From the NCBI RefSeq assembly GCF_024623785.1, contig NZ_JANKBZ010000011.1, positions 62,001 to 126,000 on the forward strand: a stretch of DNA of 64,000 nucleotides, in the 5' to 3' direction. Origin of the DNA: Archangium lipolyticum. Its GTDB lineage: Bacteria; Myxococcota; Myxococcia; Myxococcales; Myxococcaceae. Every line of letters begins with the position of its first letter. The stretch's first letter is position 1. Below, in pieces: positions 1 through 8,981 of this stretch. The position numbers and the translations under genes are program-made. The notes under the pieces are model-generated. The model saw only the letters and a program-made list of their open reading frames with translations. It was not told where the DNA came from and ran no database searches.

Positions 1-73
1 CCATGAGCCGGGCGGAGGCGATGGCCGCCATCTCGGTGACGCGCACGGCCTCCATTGCCAGGTTGCGATCCAT
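1..73 (-). CDS. glpX: Class II fructose-1,6-bisphosphatase, N-terminal fragment
   Basis: Only the first 24 codons are in the window; the gene runs off the left edge. The visible residues (MDRNLAMEAVRVTEMAAIAS, then ARLM) closely match the conserved N-terminus of GlpX-type fructose-1,6-bisphosphatases, which hydrolyse fructose 1,6-bisphosphate in gluconeogenesis in the cytoplasm. The ATG is preceded by AAGGAG about ten bases upstream. It lies 40 bp downstream of the thioesterase gene on the same strand, so the two may be cotranscribed. The call rests on the N-terminus only, but that segment is distinctive. Confidence 0.8.
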   Translation of the reverse strand, partial: MDRNLAMEAVRVTEMAAIASARLM

Positions 74-113
74 TGTCGGGTATCTCCTTGGAACGAAGTG
101 AAGAAGTGGGAAC

Positions 114-515
114 TCAGGGCGCTTCGTGCAACAGGCGGACGACCGCTTCTGGCAGACGGGTGGGCCGGCCTTCGCGGCTCACGCAGGCATGCACGGTGCG
201 CCCCGTGCACAGGGGGGTGTCCGAGCCTCCCTCGCGGAAGATCTCGTAGGAAAAAGTAAGCGACACCCGTTTGAGCTCGCTCACGCGGGTGCGCACGAGC
301 AGCACGTCCTCGTAGCGGGCGGGCGACTTGTAGGAAGCGGTCGCCTCCACCACGGGCAGCATCAGTCCCTCGCGCTCCAGCTCGCGGTAGCTGCCCCCGC
401 GCGAACGGAAGTACTCGCTCCGGGCGAACTCGAAGTAGCGGAAATAATTGGCGTAATACACGACACCCATCTGGTCCGTGTCGCCGTAGATCACTCGAAG
501 TCGTGCCTCGACCAT
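114..515 (-). CDS. YbgC/FadM-type acyl-CoA thioesterase
   Basis: A 133-residue single hot-dog-fold protein. The N-terminal motif YGDTDQMGVVYYANYFRYFE (about residues 10-29) is the hallmark of the YbgC/4-hydroxybenzoyl-CoA thioesterase family and includes the catalytic Asp after GDTD. The length is normal for the family. Members hydrolyse short or medium acyl-CoA or acyl-ACP thioesters; YbgC itself lies with tol-pal genes in many Gram-negatives, but no tol-pal gene is visible here. It starts at ATG 515 and is followed 40 bp later by glpX on the same strand. The substrate cannot be told from sequence. Confidence 0.85.
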   Translation of the reverse strand: MVEARLRVIYGDTDQMGVVYYANYFRYFEFARSEYFRSRGGSYRELEREGLMLPVVEATASYKSPARYEDVLLVRTRVSELKRVSLTFSYEIFREGGSDTPLCTGRTVHACVSREGRPTRLPEAVVRLLHEAP

Positions 516-610
516 GGGTCGCGCGGACCGTAACAGGGGAGTGTCCGACCGGAAAGCATGGCGCGAGGGAGTTGGTTGCTTCTGAGCACGAGGCGTAGAG
601 GATCGCGCCC

Positions 611-2230
611 ATGCTCCGCGCCTTGACCCTGCTGCTGCTGCTCACCGCCCTCCCCGCCCTGGCGAAGCCGCCCCGGCTGACGCTCTTCATCACCGTGGAC
701 GCGATGGGCTCGGACCTGTTGCTGCGCACGAAGCCGCGCCTCAAGGGCGGACTGCGGCAGCTCATCGACTCGGGCGCCTTCTATCCGTATGCGCGCTACC
801 AGTACGCCAAGCCGCGTACCGCGCCGGGCCACGCCACGCTGGCCACCGGCGCCAACCCCTGGCGCCACGGAATCGTGGACAACCGGATCATCGACCGGGC
901 CACGGGCAAGCCCGAGCGCGTCTTCCCGGACGCCGCGCATCCGGTGCTGGAGGCGCCCCTCTCCGTGGAAGACGTGAGCCCGGCCAACCTCATGGCGGAG
1001 ACGCTCGCGGACAGGCTGCGGCTGAACACCCAGGAGCAGGGCAAGGCCCTCGCGTTCGCGGGCAAGGCGCGCTCGGCGATCCCCCTGGCCGGCAGGCTCG
1101 GACAAGCCTACTGGTACGACGAGACGGTGGGGAAGTTCGTCACGGGCACCTGGTACACCAAGGAGCTGCCCGGCTGGCTCAAGGCCTTCAACGCGGCCAA
1201 CCCGCCCGAAGCCACCTTCGGCAAGGCCTGGGAGCCGCTGCTGCCGCGCACCGAGTACGTGGGTGAGGATGATCGGCCCTACGAGGGCGAGTACTACGGG
1301 CTGGGGCGCGCCTTCCCCCACCCGCTCAACGGGGGCCTCCCCTCGCCCGGACCCCAGTCGTACACCGCCTTCGCCATCTCTCCCCTGTCGTTGGACCTGG
1401 TGGTGAAGGCCGCCCGGGCCGCCATCGAGGGCGAGGGGCTGGGCAAGGACGAGGTGCCGGACCTGCTCGCGGTGAGCTTCAGCGCCACGGATCGCGTCTT
1501 CCACCAGTACGGCCCCCACTCGTGGGAGATGCAGGACACGATGTACCGGCTGGACAAGGCGGTGGGTGACCTGGTGGCCCTGGCCGAGAAGGCGGCGGGA
1601 GGCCGGGCCAATCTCCTCGTGGTGCTCTCGGCCGACCACGGTGGCGCGGCGGTGCCCGAGCACTGGGCGGCCCAGGGAGTGGGAGCGGAACGGGTGGACC
1701 CGAAGGCCCTCTCCAAGGGGCTGACCGAGGCGCTGCGGGCGCAGTTCGGCGGGGACGTCACCGCCACCATCGAGGAGCTGGACGCGTACCTGGGGGGCAA
1801 GACGCTGGAAGGAGGCAAGGTGGACGGGGCGGCGGTGCGCCGGGCCGCGGCGGCCTGGCTGGCGAAGCAGCCGTCCATCTCCCTGGCGGTGGCGAGGGAC
1901 GACCTGTACACGGCGCCGGACGTGGCGGGGCTGATGGAGCCCCTGCGGCGTGGCTACTACGCGGGGCGCAGCGGCGACGTGCTCTTCGTGGTGAAGCCCT
2001 TCCACGTCATCAGCGCGGACACCGTGGGCACCAACCACGGGACGCCGTACGCGTACGACCAGCTGGTGCCCCTCATCCTGGCGGGCAGGGGGGTGAAGCC
2101 GGGCACGTACCCGCGGGAGATCAGCACCACGGACGTGGCGCCCACCGTGGCGGCGTTGCTGGAGATGAACATCCCGGCTTCCGCCGAGGGCGAACCCCGT
2201 TACGAGGCCCTCGGCGCCCCCAGCCGCTGA
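611..2230 (+). CDS. Secreted alkaline phosphatase / type I phosphodiesterase family protein
   Basis: A 539-residue protein with an evident signal peptide (MLRALTLLLLLTALPALA), so probably periplasmic or exported. It has the metal-site layout of the nucleotide pyrophosphatase/PafA branch of the alkaline phosphatase superfamily: FITVDAMG near residue 29, TAPGHATLATG near residue 75 (candidate Thr nucleophile in the GHAT context), an aspartate-rich VFHQYGPHS segment near 298, SADHGG near 343 and TNHGTPYAYDQ near 477. The length fits PafA-like phosphomonoesterases. It is convergent with nadC, with 13 bp between the stop codons; a small GCCGC/GCGGC hairpin brackets its TGA. Phosphate monoesters or diesters are the likely substrates; exact specificity is unknown. 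Confidence 0.8.
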   Translation: MLRALTLLLLLTALPALAKPPRLTLFITVDAMGSDLLLRTKPRLKGGLRQLIDSGAFYPYARYQYAKPRTAPGHATLATGANPWRHGIVDNRIIDRATGKPERVFPDAAHPVLEAPLSVEDVSPANLMAETLADRLRLNTQEQGKALAFAGKARSAIPLAGRLGQAYWYDETVGKFVTGTWYTKELPGWLKAFNAANPPEATFGKAWEPLLPRTEYVGEDDRPYEGEYYGLGRAFPHPLNGGLPSPGPQSYTAFAISPLSLDLVVKAARAAIEGEGLGKDEVPDLLAVSFSATDRVFHQYGPHSWEMQDTMYRLDKAVGDLVALAEKAAGGRANLLVVLSADHGGAAVPEHWAAQGVGAERVDPKALSKGLTEALRAQFGGDVTATIEELDAYLGGKTLEGGKVDGAAVRRAAAAWLAKQPSISLAVARDDLYTAPDVAGLMEPLRRGYYAGRSGDVLFVVKPFHVISADTVGTNHGTPYAYDQLVPLILAGRGVKPGTYPREISTTDVAPTVAALLEMNIPASAEGEPRYEALGAPSR

Positions 2231-2243
2231 GCGGCCGGGCGAC

Positions 2244-3083
2244 TCACGCCTGGACGATCTCCAGGGACAGGTCCATGGCACGCGCCGAGTGCGTGAGCGC
2301 GCCCATGGACACGAAGTCCACGCCGAGCTTCGCCAGACGCGGCAGGCGCTCCAGGGTGATGCCGCCGGAGACCTCGAGGGGGATGCGGCCGGCGGTCAGC
2401 TCCACGGCGCGGCGGATCTGCTCGTCGTCCATGTTGTCGAGCATCACCACGTCCGCGCCCTCCTCGAGCGCCGCGGCGAGCTGGTCGAGGTTGGTGACCT
2501 CGATCTCGATCTTCACGAGCTGGGGCGCGTTGGTGCGGGCGCGGCGGAGCGCCTCGCGGACGGAGCCCCCCACGGCGGCGATGTGGTTGTCCTTGATGAG
2601 GACGCCGTCGAAGAGGCCGAAGCGGTGGTTGAAGGCGCCACCGGCCTTCACGGCCTGCTTGGAGAGGGAGCGCATGCCGGGCGCGGTCTTGCGCGTGTCG
2701 AGGATGCGCAGCTTGGTGCCGCGCACCGCGGACATGACCTGATGGGCCAGGGTGGCCATGCCCGAGGTGCGCTGGATGATGTTGAGGGCGGTGCGCTCGG
2801 CGGTGAGGAGCGCGCGCATGCGCCCGCGCACCCGGGCCACCACCGTCTTGGGCTGGAGCTCCTGCCCATCGCGAGCGAGGAGCTCCACGTGGACGTCCGG
2901 ATCCACGCGCTGGAAGACGCGGACGAAGGCGTCCAACCCGGCGAGGACGAGCCGCTCCTTGACGAGCAGCTCGGCGGTGCCCTGGGCATCCACGGGGACG
3001 AGGGATTCGGTGGTGATGTCGCCCGCTGCCCCGAGGTCTTCCTCCAGGGCGAGCGAGATGAGGCGATCCAGGAAGGCGTCCAT
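2244..3083 (-). CDS. nadC: Nicotinate-nucleotide pyrophosphorylase (carboxylating)
   Basis: A 279-residue quinolinate phosphoribosyltransferase, which converts quinolinate and PRPP to nicotinate mononucleotide, CO2 and PPi in de novo NAD synthesis. Diagnostic segments are EEDLGAAGDITTESLVP at the N-terminus, ERTALNIIQRTSGMATLA (about 90-110), ILDTRKTAPGMRSLSKQAVKAGG with the substrate-binding Arg/Lys/His cluster, HRFGLFDGVLIKDNHI, VMLDNM and EVSGGI near the C-terminus. Length and order are normal. It is the only NAD gene here (no nadA or nadB), lies 23 bp downstream of valS on the same strand, and starts at ATG 3083. Confidence 0.96.
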   Translation of the reverse strand: MDAFLDRLISLALEEDLGAAGDITTESLVPVDAQGTAELLVKERLVLAGLDAFVRVFQRVDPDVHVELLARDGQELQPKTVVARVRGRMRALLTAERTALNIIQRTSGMATLAHQVMSAVRGTKLRILDTRKTAPGMRSLSKQAVKAGGAFNHRFGLFDGVLIKDNHIAAVGGSVREALRRARTNAPQLVKIEIEVTNLDQLAAALEEGADVVMLDNMDDEQIRRAVELTAGRIPLEVSGGITLERLPRLAKLGVDFVSMGALTHSARAMDLSLEIVQA

Positions 3084-3106
3084 GTGAGTCGCGTCTCCGA
3101 GTGAGG

Positions 3107-6100
3107 TCAGCGCCGGGTCTTGGCTACACGAGAGGCCGCCGACTTCTTCCGTGCGGAGACCTCGCGAGCCGCGGGTTTGCCCTTGGCCTTGGCCGAGCCC
3201 CGGGCAGGCACCTTGGCCTTGGCCAGGGTCTTCCTGGCCGGAGCCTTCTTGGCCGCCGCCTTCTTCGCGGGAGCCTTCTTGGCCGCCGCCTTCTTCGCGG
3301 GGGCCTTCTTGGCCGCCGCCTTCTTCACGGGAGCCTTCTTGGCCGCTGCCTTCTTCACCGAAGCCGCCTTCTTGGCCGCTGCCTTCTTCACCGGAGCCGC
3401 CTTCTTCGCGGGGGCCTTCCTGGCAGGAGCCGCCTTCGTGGCCGCAGCCGCCTTCTTCGCGGGGGCCTCGCGGGTGGTGGCCTTGGCCTCGGGCGCCGCC
3501 TGGGCCTTCACCGCGCCATTGGCGATGCCGCCCTTGCGCTCGGGCTTCGCCGGAGCCGGCGCTTCCTCGATCTCGACGGACCCGACATCGTGGACGTCCT
3601 CATCGGCATCCTCGTCCTCGTCGGCATCCTCGATCTCGCTGGACCCGACATCATGGACGTCCTCGTCGGCTTCGTCCTCGTCGTCCGCCTCGATCTGGAC
3701 GACGTTGGACTCGACGATCTCGCCGTCGGTGGTATTCGACGCGGCTGCCTTGCCGTCCCCGGGCTCAGCTACCGGGGCAGGCTCGGGCGAGGCGGCCTCC
3801 GGAGCGAGCCGGTTGAGGCTGTCCTGCAACTTGGAGATGCGCGCCTCCAGCTCCTCGACGCGGGCCCGATCCTTCTCCACCACGTCCGGGGGCGCCTTGG
3901 CCACGAAGTTGGGGTTGTCCAGCTTGCGCTTGATGCCGCCCACTTCCTGCTCGGAGCGGGTGATCTCCTTGCGCAGGCGCTCGCGCTCGGCGTCCACGTC
4001 GATGAGGCCCGCCAGCGGGACGAAGACCTCCATCTGCGGACCCACGAAGGCCGCGGACTGGGCCGGCTTGGGACCGGGGGCCGTGACGCGCAGCTCGCCC
4101 AGGCCGGCCAGCGGCATCAGGTAGCCGCGCCACCGCTCGAGCAGCTCGCGGGTGCGCTCATCGGGGCTCTGCACGTACGCGGTGATGCGGGCCGAGGGCG
4201 GCAGGTTGCTCTCGCCGCGGATGTTGCGCAGGCCCTCGATGGCCGCGATGACCGGCCCCATCTCCGCCTCGGCGGCGGCGTCCTCGAGCGCCGCATCCGG
4301 CTCGGGGAACGGGGAGATCATGATGGACTCGACCGGCCGGGACATGGGCAGCTTCTGCCAGATCTCCTCGGTGATGAACGGCATGAACGGGTGGAGCAGC
4401 CGCAGGATGCGGTCCAGGCAGAAGACGAGCACCGCGCGGGTGTTGTCCTTGGCCTTCGGGTCCTCGCCGTAGAGCGCGCTCTTGGCCAGCTCGATGTACC
4501 AGTCGCAGAACTCGGCCCAGAGGAACTGGTAGAGCGTGGAGGCGGCCTCGCCGAAGTTGTACTCCTCGAGCGACTTGCGGGTCTCCACGGTGGCGCGCTG
4601 CAGCCGCGAGAGGATCCACCGGTCGGCCAGGGTGAGCTCGCGGTCCTTGATGGAGCCGGTGCCGAGCTGGAAGTCGCCCATGTTCATCAGGGCGAAGCGG
4701 CTGGCGTTCCACAGCTTGTTGGCGAAGGCCTTGTAGCCGGCCACGCGGTCCAGCGAGAGCTTGATGTCACGGCCCTGCTGGGTGAGGGCGGCCAGGGTGA
4801 AGCGCAGCGCGTCCGCGCCGTGGGCGGGCATGCCCTGGGGGAACTTGTTGCGCAGGTTCTTGGCGAGTTGCTCGGCCGGGGCGCCCTGGATGATGTCGAG
4901 GGGATCGATCACGTTCCCCTTCGTCTTGGACATCTTCTCGCCCTTCTCGTCGCGCACCATGGCGTGCAGGTAGACGGTGCGGAAGGGCACGTCCTTCATG
5001 AAGTGCAGGCCCATCATCATCATCCGGGCGACCCAGAAGAAGAGGATGTCGTGGCCCGTCTCCATGACGGAGTTCGGGTAGAAGGTCTTCAGCTCGCCCG
5101 TCTGCTCGGGGAAGCCCAGGGTGCTGAAGGGCCACAGACCCGAGGAGAACCACGTGTCGAGCACGTCCGGATCCTGCTCCAGGCGCGAGCCCTGGCACTT
5201 GGGGCACTGGGCCGGCGCGGCGCGAGCGACGATGGGCTCGGCGCGCGAGTAGTCGATGCCGCCGGTGGCCTCCAGGCGCGGGCTGCAGTCGGCGCAGTAC
5301 CAGGCGGGAATCTGGTGGCCCCACCACAGCTGGCGGCTGATGGTCCAGTCGTGGATGTTGCGCATCCAGTGGAAGTACGTGTTCGTCCAGCTCTCCGGGA
5401 CGAACTTCGTGCGGCCCTGCTCCACCGCCTCGATGGCGGGACGGGCCAGGGGCTCGATCTTCACGAACCACTGCGGAGACAGGCGCGGCTCCACCACGGT
5501 GCCGCAGCGCTGGCAGCCGCCGACGGACAGCTTGTGCGGCTCCTCCTTCTCCAGCAGCCCCTGGGCCGTGAGGTCCTCGAGGATCTTCTTGCGCGCGGCG
5601 TACCGGTCCATGCCCGCGTACGCCCCACCCTCCTTGTTCACGCGCGCGGCCTCGTCCAGGACGCTGAGCATGGGCAGCTGGTGGCGCAGACCCGTCTGGT
5701 AGTCGTTGAAGTCATGGGCCGGCGTCACCTTCACCACGCCGGTGCCGAAGGCCGGGTCCACCAGCTCCGCGTCGGCGATGATGGGGATTTCGCGGCCGGT
5801 GAGCGGCAGCACCACGCTCTGGCCGGCGAGCCCCGTGTAGCGCTCGTCCTCGGGGTGGATGGCCACGGCGGTGTCGCCGAGCATCGTCTCCGGACGGGTG
5901 GTGGCGACGGTGAGCTTCCGGTCGCTGCCCTTCACCGGGTAGTGGATGTGCCAGAGCGAGCCCTGCTTCTCCTCGTGCTCGACCTCCAGATCGCTGAGGG
6001 CGGTGTGGCACGAGGGGCACCAGTTGATGAGCTTCTGGGCCCGGTAGATGAGGCCCTCCTCGTGCAGACGCACGAAGACCTCGCGCACGGCGGAGGAGAC

Positions 6101-6562
6101 GCCCGGATCCATGGTGAAGCGCTCGCGGCTCCAGTCCAGGCTGGCGCCGAGCACCTTGTGCTGCTCGCGGATGCGGTTGCCGTACTTGTTCTTCCACTCC
6201 CAGACGCGCTCGAGGAACTTCTCGCGGCCCAGGTCGTGGCGCGTCTTCTTCTCCTTCTCCTTGAGCTCGCGCTCCACCACCATCTGCGTGGCGATGCCGG
6301 CGTGATCCGTGCCCGGTACCCAGAGGGCATTGAAGCCGCTCATGCGCTTCCACCGGATGAGGATGTCCTGGATGGTGGCGGTGAGCGCGTGGCCCAGGTG
6401 CAGGCTGCCCGTCACGTTGGGCGGCGGCAGCACGATGCAGAAGGCCGGCTTGTCGGAGGTGGCCTCGGCACGGAAGTAATCACGCTCCAGCCAGTGGGAG
6501 TACCAGCGGGCCTCGACCTCTTTGGGGTCATAGGCCTTCGGAAGTTCGGTCGTATCGCTCAT
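3107..6562 (-). CDS. valS: Valyl-tRNA synthetase with an acidic + histone-H1-like C-terminal extension
   Basis: The core is a complete class I valyl-tRNA synthetase: HLGH at residues 55-58 (HIGH motif), the large editing domain, KMSK around residue 545, the anticodon-binding domain and the C-terminal coiled-coil arm ending near residue 910. It charges tRNA-Val in the cytoplasm. Start: ATG 6562 gives the family N-terminus [20 protein letters not shown]; a GTG at 6583 is in frame but adds unsupported residues. After the coiled coil about 235 extra residues follow: an acidic stretch with a duplicated DEDVHDVGS unit, then a Lys/Ala/Pro array of [12 protein letters not shown]-type units like histone H1 or bacterial HC1-like tails. 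Bacterial ValRS usually ends near 880-950 residues, so the tail is an addition. Its role is unknown; RNA or DNA binding is an inference. Confidence 0.95.
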   Translation of the reverse strand: MSDTTELPKAYDPKEVEARWYSHWLERDYFRAEATSDKPAFCIVLPPPNVTGSLHLGHALTATIQDILIRWKRMSGFNALWVPGTDHAGIATQMVVERELKEKEKKTRHDLGREKFLERVWEWKNKYGNRIREQHKVLGASLDWSRERFTMDPGVSSAVREVFVRLHEEGLIYRAQKLINWCPSCHTALSDLEVEHEEKQGSLWHIHYPVKGSDRKLTVATTRPETMLGDTAVAIHPEDERYTGLAGQSVVLPLTGREIPIIADAELVDPAFGTGVVKVTPAHDFNDYQTGLRHQLPMLSVLDEAARVNKEGGAYAGMDRYAARKKILEDLTAQGLLEKEEPHKLSVGGCQRCGTVVEPRLSPQWFVKIEPLARPAIEAVEQGRTKFVPESWTNTYFHWMRNIHDWTISRQLWWGHQIPAWYCADCSPRLEATGGIDYSRAEPIVARAAPAQCPKCQGSRLEQDPDVLDTWFSSGLWPFSTLGFPEQTGELKTFYPNSVMETGHDILFFWVARMMMMGLHFMKDVPFRTVYLHAMVRDEKGEKMSKTKGNVIDPLDIIQGAPAEQLAKNLRNKFPQGMPAHGADALRFTLAALTQQGRDIKLSLDRVAGYKAFANKLWNASRFALMNMGDFQLGTGSIKDRELTLADRWILSRLQRATVETRKSLEEYNFGEAASTLYQFLWAEFCDWYIELAKSALYGEDPKAKDNTRAVLVFCLDRILRLLHPFMPFITEEIWQKLPMSRPVESIMISPFPEPDAALEDAAAEAEMGPVIAAIEGLRNIRGESNLPPSARITAYVQSPDERTRELLERWRGYLMPLAGLGELRVTAPGPKPAQSAAFVGPQMEVFVPLAGLIDVDAERERLRKEITRSEQEVGGIKRKLDNPNFVAKAPPDVVEKDRARVEELEARISKLQDSLNRLAPEAASPEPAPVAEPGDGKAAASNTTDGEIVESNVVQIEADDEDEADEDVHDVGSSEIEDADEDEDADEDVHDVGSVEIEEAPAPAKPERKGGIANGAVKAQAAPEAKATTREAPAKKAAAATKAAPARKAPAKKAAPVKKAAAKKAASVKKAAAKKAPVKKAAAKKAPAKKAAAKKAPAKKAAAKKAPARKTLAKAKVPARGSAKAKGKPAAREVSARKKSAASRVAKTRR

Positions 6563-6574
6563 TGGAAATGAGAA

Positions 6575-6623
6575 CCGGCCCACGCGGGCCGGCGGCGGAG
6601 GACCGGCCCGACGAGGGCCGGTC
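6575..6623 (-). terminator. Tandem GC-rich hairpins between the receiver gene and valS
   Basis: Two inverted repeats: GACCGGCCC/GGGCCGGTC (6601-6609 and 6615-6623, 5-nt loop) and CCGGCCC/GGGCCGG (6575-6581 and 6586-6592, 4-nt loop). They lie just after the receiver gene stop and directly before valS on the same strand. There is no T-run, so they may be a weak terminator, an attenuator in the valS leader, or a processing site. No T-box-like features were recognised. Confidence 0.4.
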
Positions 6624-6656
6624 GGGGTGAAGAAGACGGATGATGACGCTTCGCGC

Positions 6657-7997
6657 TCAGTGCTTCGTCTCGCGGTCCTTGATCAACCGCTCCAGCTCCT
6701 CGCGGATGATCGTCTCGGCCAGCTGGGGCACGACTTCCCAGGCGATCTTCTCGATGACCTCGCGGGAGGCCTTCGAGAGGGCCTCGCGCAACTGCGCCTC
6801 TCCCCCATCGGCGGAGGGAGCGGGACGGCGGGCCTCCACGGCGACGGGGGCCGGAGTATGAGCCGGAACCGGCGCGGCCTCCTCCACGGAGTCATCGAGC
6901 GAGAGATCCTCGAGGCCACCCGCCTCGGGGGTCAGCTCCTCGACGGGAGCAGCGGGCTGGGCCGCGGGAGCACCGAGGCCGAACGGATCCTTGCCCCGAG
7001 CCGAGACAGGAGGGGCGGACCCGGGCAGCGGCGTGGCACCCGGCGGACGAGGCAGGCCACCCGGCCCACCCGGAGCGGGAGCGCCCGGCCCCGGCATGCC
7101 CGGACGCGCCATGCCCGGAGCCCCAGGCCCCGGCGGCATTCCCGGCCCCGGCATGCCCGGACGCGCCATGCCCGGAGCCCCAGGCCCCGGCGGCATTCCC
7201 GGCCCCGGCATGCCCGGACGCGCCATGCCCGGAGCCCCCGGCCCCGGCGGCATTCCCGGCCCCGGCGGACGCATGCCCGGAGCACCCGGCCCCGGCGGCA
7301 TTCCCGGCCCCGGCATCCCGGGACGAGCCATTCCTGGAGGAGCGCCCGGTCCCGGCGGCATTCCCGGCCCTGGCGGACGCATGCCCGGAGCGCCCGGTCC
7401 CGGCGGCATTCCCGGCCCTGGCGGACGCATGCCCGGAGCGCCCGGTCCCGGCGGCATTCCCGGCCCTGGCGGACGCGCCATGCCCGGAGCACCCGGTCCC
7501 GGCGGTACACCCGGCCCCGGCGGACGGGGCGCGCCGGGCCCCGGAGGACCCGCTGGACGCTGCGGCTGGACGGGAGCGGCGGCGGAGGGCGTCACCTGGG
7601 TGGCGGCGGAGGCGGGCATGGTGTTGGACTTCTGCCCCACCAGCGCCTTCACCTTGTCCAGGAGTACCTGGCTCTCGAAGGGCTTGGTGATGTGGTCGTC
7701 CGCCCTGGACGCACGCGCCCGAGCCTCGTCGAAGGCCTCGAAGGTGCCGGCGAGCAGCAACACGGGGATGCCCTGCGTGGCCGGATCATTCTTGATCGCC
7801 TCGCAGACCTCGTAGCCGTTCTTGCCCGGCATCATCACATCCGCGAGCACCACATCCGGGCGCAGCTCGCGGGAGCGCGTGATGGCGTCCAGCCCGTTGT
7901 CGACCGCGGTGACCTGAAAGTCCTCGGTCGCGAAGATCATCCCGATCACCTTGCGGATGGTGAGCGAGTCATCGGCGACCAGCAGATTCTTGGGCAT
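6657..7997 (-). CDS. Response regulator with a Pro/Gly-rich repeat linker
   Basis: A 446-residue protein. Residues 1-120 are a receiver domain: acidic pair in LLVADDS, phospho-acceptor Asp in [13 protein letters not shown], and TKPFESQVL with the conserved Lys. Residues about 140-345 are a collagen-like low-complexity linker built from repeated [13 protein letters not shown] units. The last 45 residues form a conserved-looking helical segment ([20 protein letters not shown] onward) seen in deltaproteobacterial receiver proteins. There is no DNA-binding or enzymatic output, so it probably signals by protein contact. The CheW-like gene lies 125 bp upstream on the same strand. Repeat number may vary between strains because the DNA units are nearly identical. 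Confidence 0.85.
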   Translation of the reverse strand: MPKNLLVADDSLTIRKVIGMIFATEDFQVTAVDNGLDAITRSRELRPDVVLADVMMPGKNGYEVCEAIKNDPATQGIPVLLLAGTFEAFDEARARASRADDHITKPFESQVLLDKVKALVGQKSNTMPASAATQVTPSAAAPVQPQRPAGPPGPGAPRPPGPGVPPGPGAPGMARPPGPGMPPGPGAPGMRPPGPGMPPGPGAPGMRPPGPGMPPGPGAPPGMARPGMPGPGMPPGPGAPGMRPPGPGMPPGPGAPGMARPGMPGPGMPPGPGAPGMARPGMPGPGMPPGPGAPGMARPGMPGPGAPAPGGPGGLPRPPGATPLPGSAPPVSARGKDPFGLGAPAAQPAAPVEELTPEAGGLEDLSLDDSVEEAAPVPAHTPAPVAVEARRPAPSADGGEAQLREALSKASREVIEKIAWEVVPQLAETIIREELERLIKDRETKH

Positions 7998-8122
7998 CGG
8001 TTTCGGGCCTCGGGGGCTGCAAACCCCCTGGAATTCGTTGAGAAATCGGGACCCTGGGTCCCAGTGTCAGGCCGGGCAGCTTACGGTTCGACACCCGGGC
8101 CTTCAAGAAAACAAGCGGAAGC

Positions 8123-8935
8123 TCAAGAAAACATGTGCTTCAAGTCCAGAAAGAGCACGGGAGTTGGCAATCCCGGGGCCAGGAACTCCCCCGGTTCCCC
8201 AGCGGGCTCGAAGCGGGGATGGAAGCCCAGCACGCGCGAGGCGCACAGCCCCAGGTTCCGGCCCCCCAGGTCGACGAGGACGAGGAAGCCCTCCGGGGTA
8301 GCCGGAGCGCCCAGGAGCGCCGGAGCGGAGTAGATGGGCCAGAGCGACTGGGCATGGGGGTAGACGCCCGCGACCGCGCCCCCCTTGCCCGGCAGGGCAC
8401 TGAAGGACGGCCCGCGCGCCACCACCTGGGACACCAGGGTCAGCGGGAGGCCGAACAACCGCCCCTGCGATTCGAAGACGAGCGAGCGCTCGGGCGAGCC
8501 CTGGAAGAAATGCACCGGGTGCTCGGGTGGGGGGTGCACGGTGCCCGGCCCGTGGGGCAGCGCCTCGGCGGTGAGCTCCAGGTAGAGCCGCTCCTTGTGC
8601 AGCACGGCGCTGCGGCTGAGCGCGGCCAGCGTGTCCCCCAACCCCGAGGGCAGCAGGAAGTGGGGGGACTGGGCCGCGTCCACCACCTCGACGATGGAGC
8701 GCACGCGCACCGCCAGTGTGGGGCTCACGTCGAACACCACGACCATGCCCGGACCCGGCTCCGGATCTCCGCCGAGCAGCACGGACAGATCCTTCACCTC
8801 CAGCACTCCACGCAGGCTGGTCTCATCGGGGCCCGGCGCGGCGACCTCCATGATGGAGGTGGCCTCGACGGAGAAGCGCGTCTCGCCCGCTTCCATCAGC
8901 AGACAGAGCCGGCGTCCGCTTTCGTAGGGAGGCAC
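8123..8935 (-). CDS. Tandem CheW-like domain protein
   Basis: A 270-residue protein that reads as two CheW-like modules. The N-terminal one (about 5-110) starts RRLCLLMEAGETRFSVEAT and includes GVLEVKDLSVLLGG; the second (about 145-270) includes RSLVFESQGRLFGLPLTLVSQVV and ends VLFLDLKHMFS. CheW domains couple chemoreceptors to CheA-type kinases. No CheA or receptor gene is adjacent, so partners are unknown. The start is a GTG at 8935 because the first beta-strand of the fold begins immediately after it; an ATG at 8896 would cut the domain. It is divergent from the receiver-GGDEF gene, with 46 bp between them. Confidence 0.7.
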   Translation of the reverse strand: MPPYESGRRLCLLMEAGETRFSVEATSIMEVAAPGPDETSLRGVLEVKDLSVLLGGDPEPGPGMVVVFDVSPTLAVRVRSIVEVVDAAQSPHFLLPSGLGDTLAALSRSAVLHKERLYLELTAEALPHGPGTVHPPPEHPVHFFQGSPERSLVFESQGRLFGLPLTLVSQVVARGPSFSALPGKGGAVAGVYPHAQSLWPIYSAPALLGAPATPEGFLVLVDLGGRNLGLCASRVLGFHPRFEPAGEPGEFLAPGLPTPVLFLDLKHMFS

Positions 8936-8981
8936 GGGGGTAGGCTAGCAGCCCCTGGGGCTTGGTGCTAAGCCCTTCGTG

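Noticed and set aside
491-2281. A 596-codon minus-strand frame opposite the secreted phosphatase
   Set aside because: High-GC shadow with Arg/His/Gly-rich composition and no motifs; the plus strand has a signal peptide and phosphatase motifs.
3236-3480. Tandem repeats in valS considered as a CRISPR or minisatellite
   Set aside because: The units are in-frame codons for a Lys/Ala/Pro tail with no spacer-repeat pattern.
3101-6571. A 1156-codon open frame on the plus strand opposite valS
   Set aside because: Antisense shadow of a very GC-rich gene; its product is low-complexity Leu/Arg/Gly/His sequence, while the minus strand encodes a clear valyl-tRNA synthetase.
7080-7520. Regular GC-rich repeats considered as a CRISPR array
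   Set aside because: They encode the Pro/Gly linker of the receiver protein and have no unique spacers.
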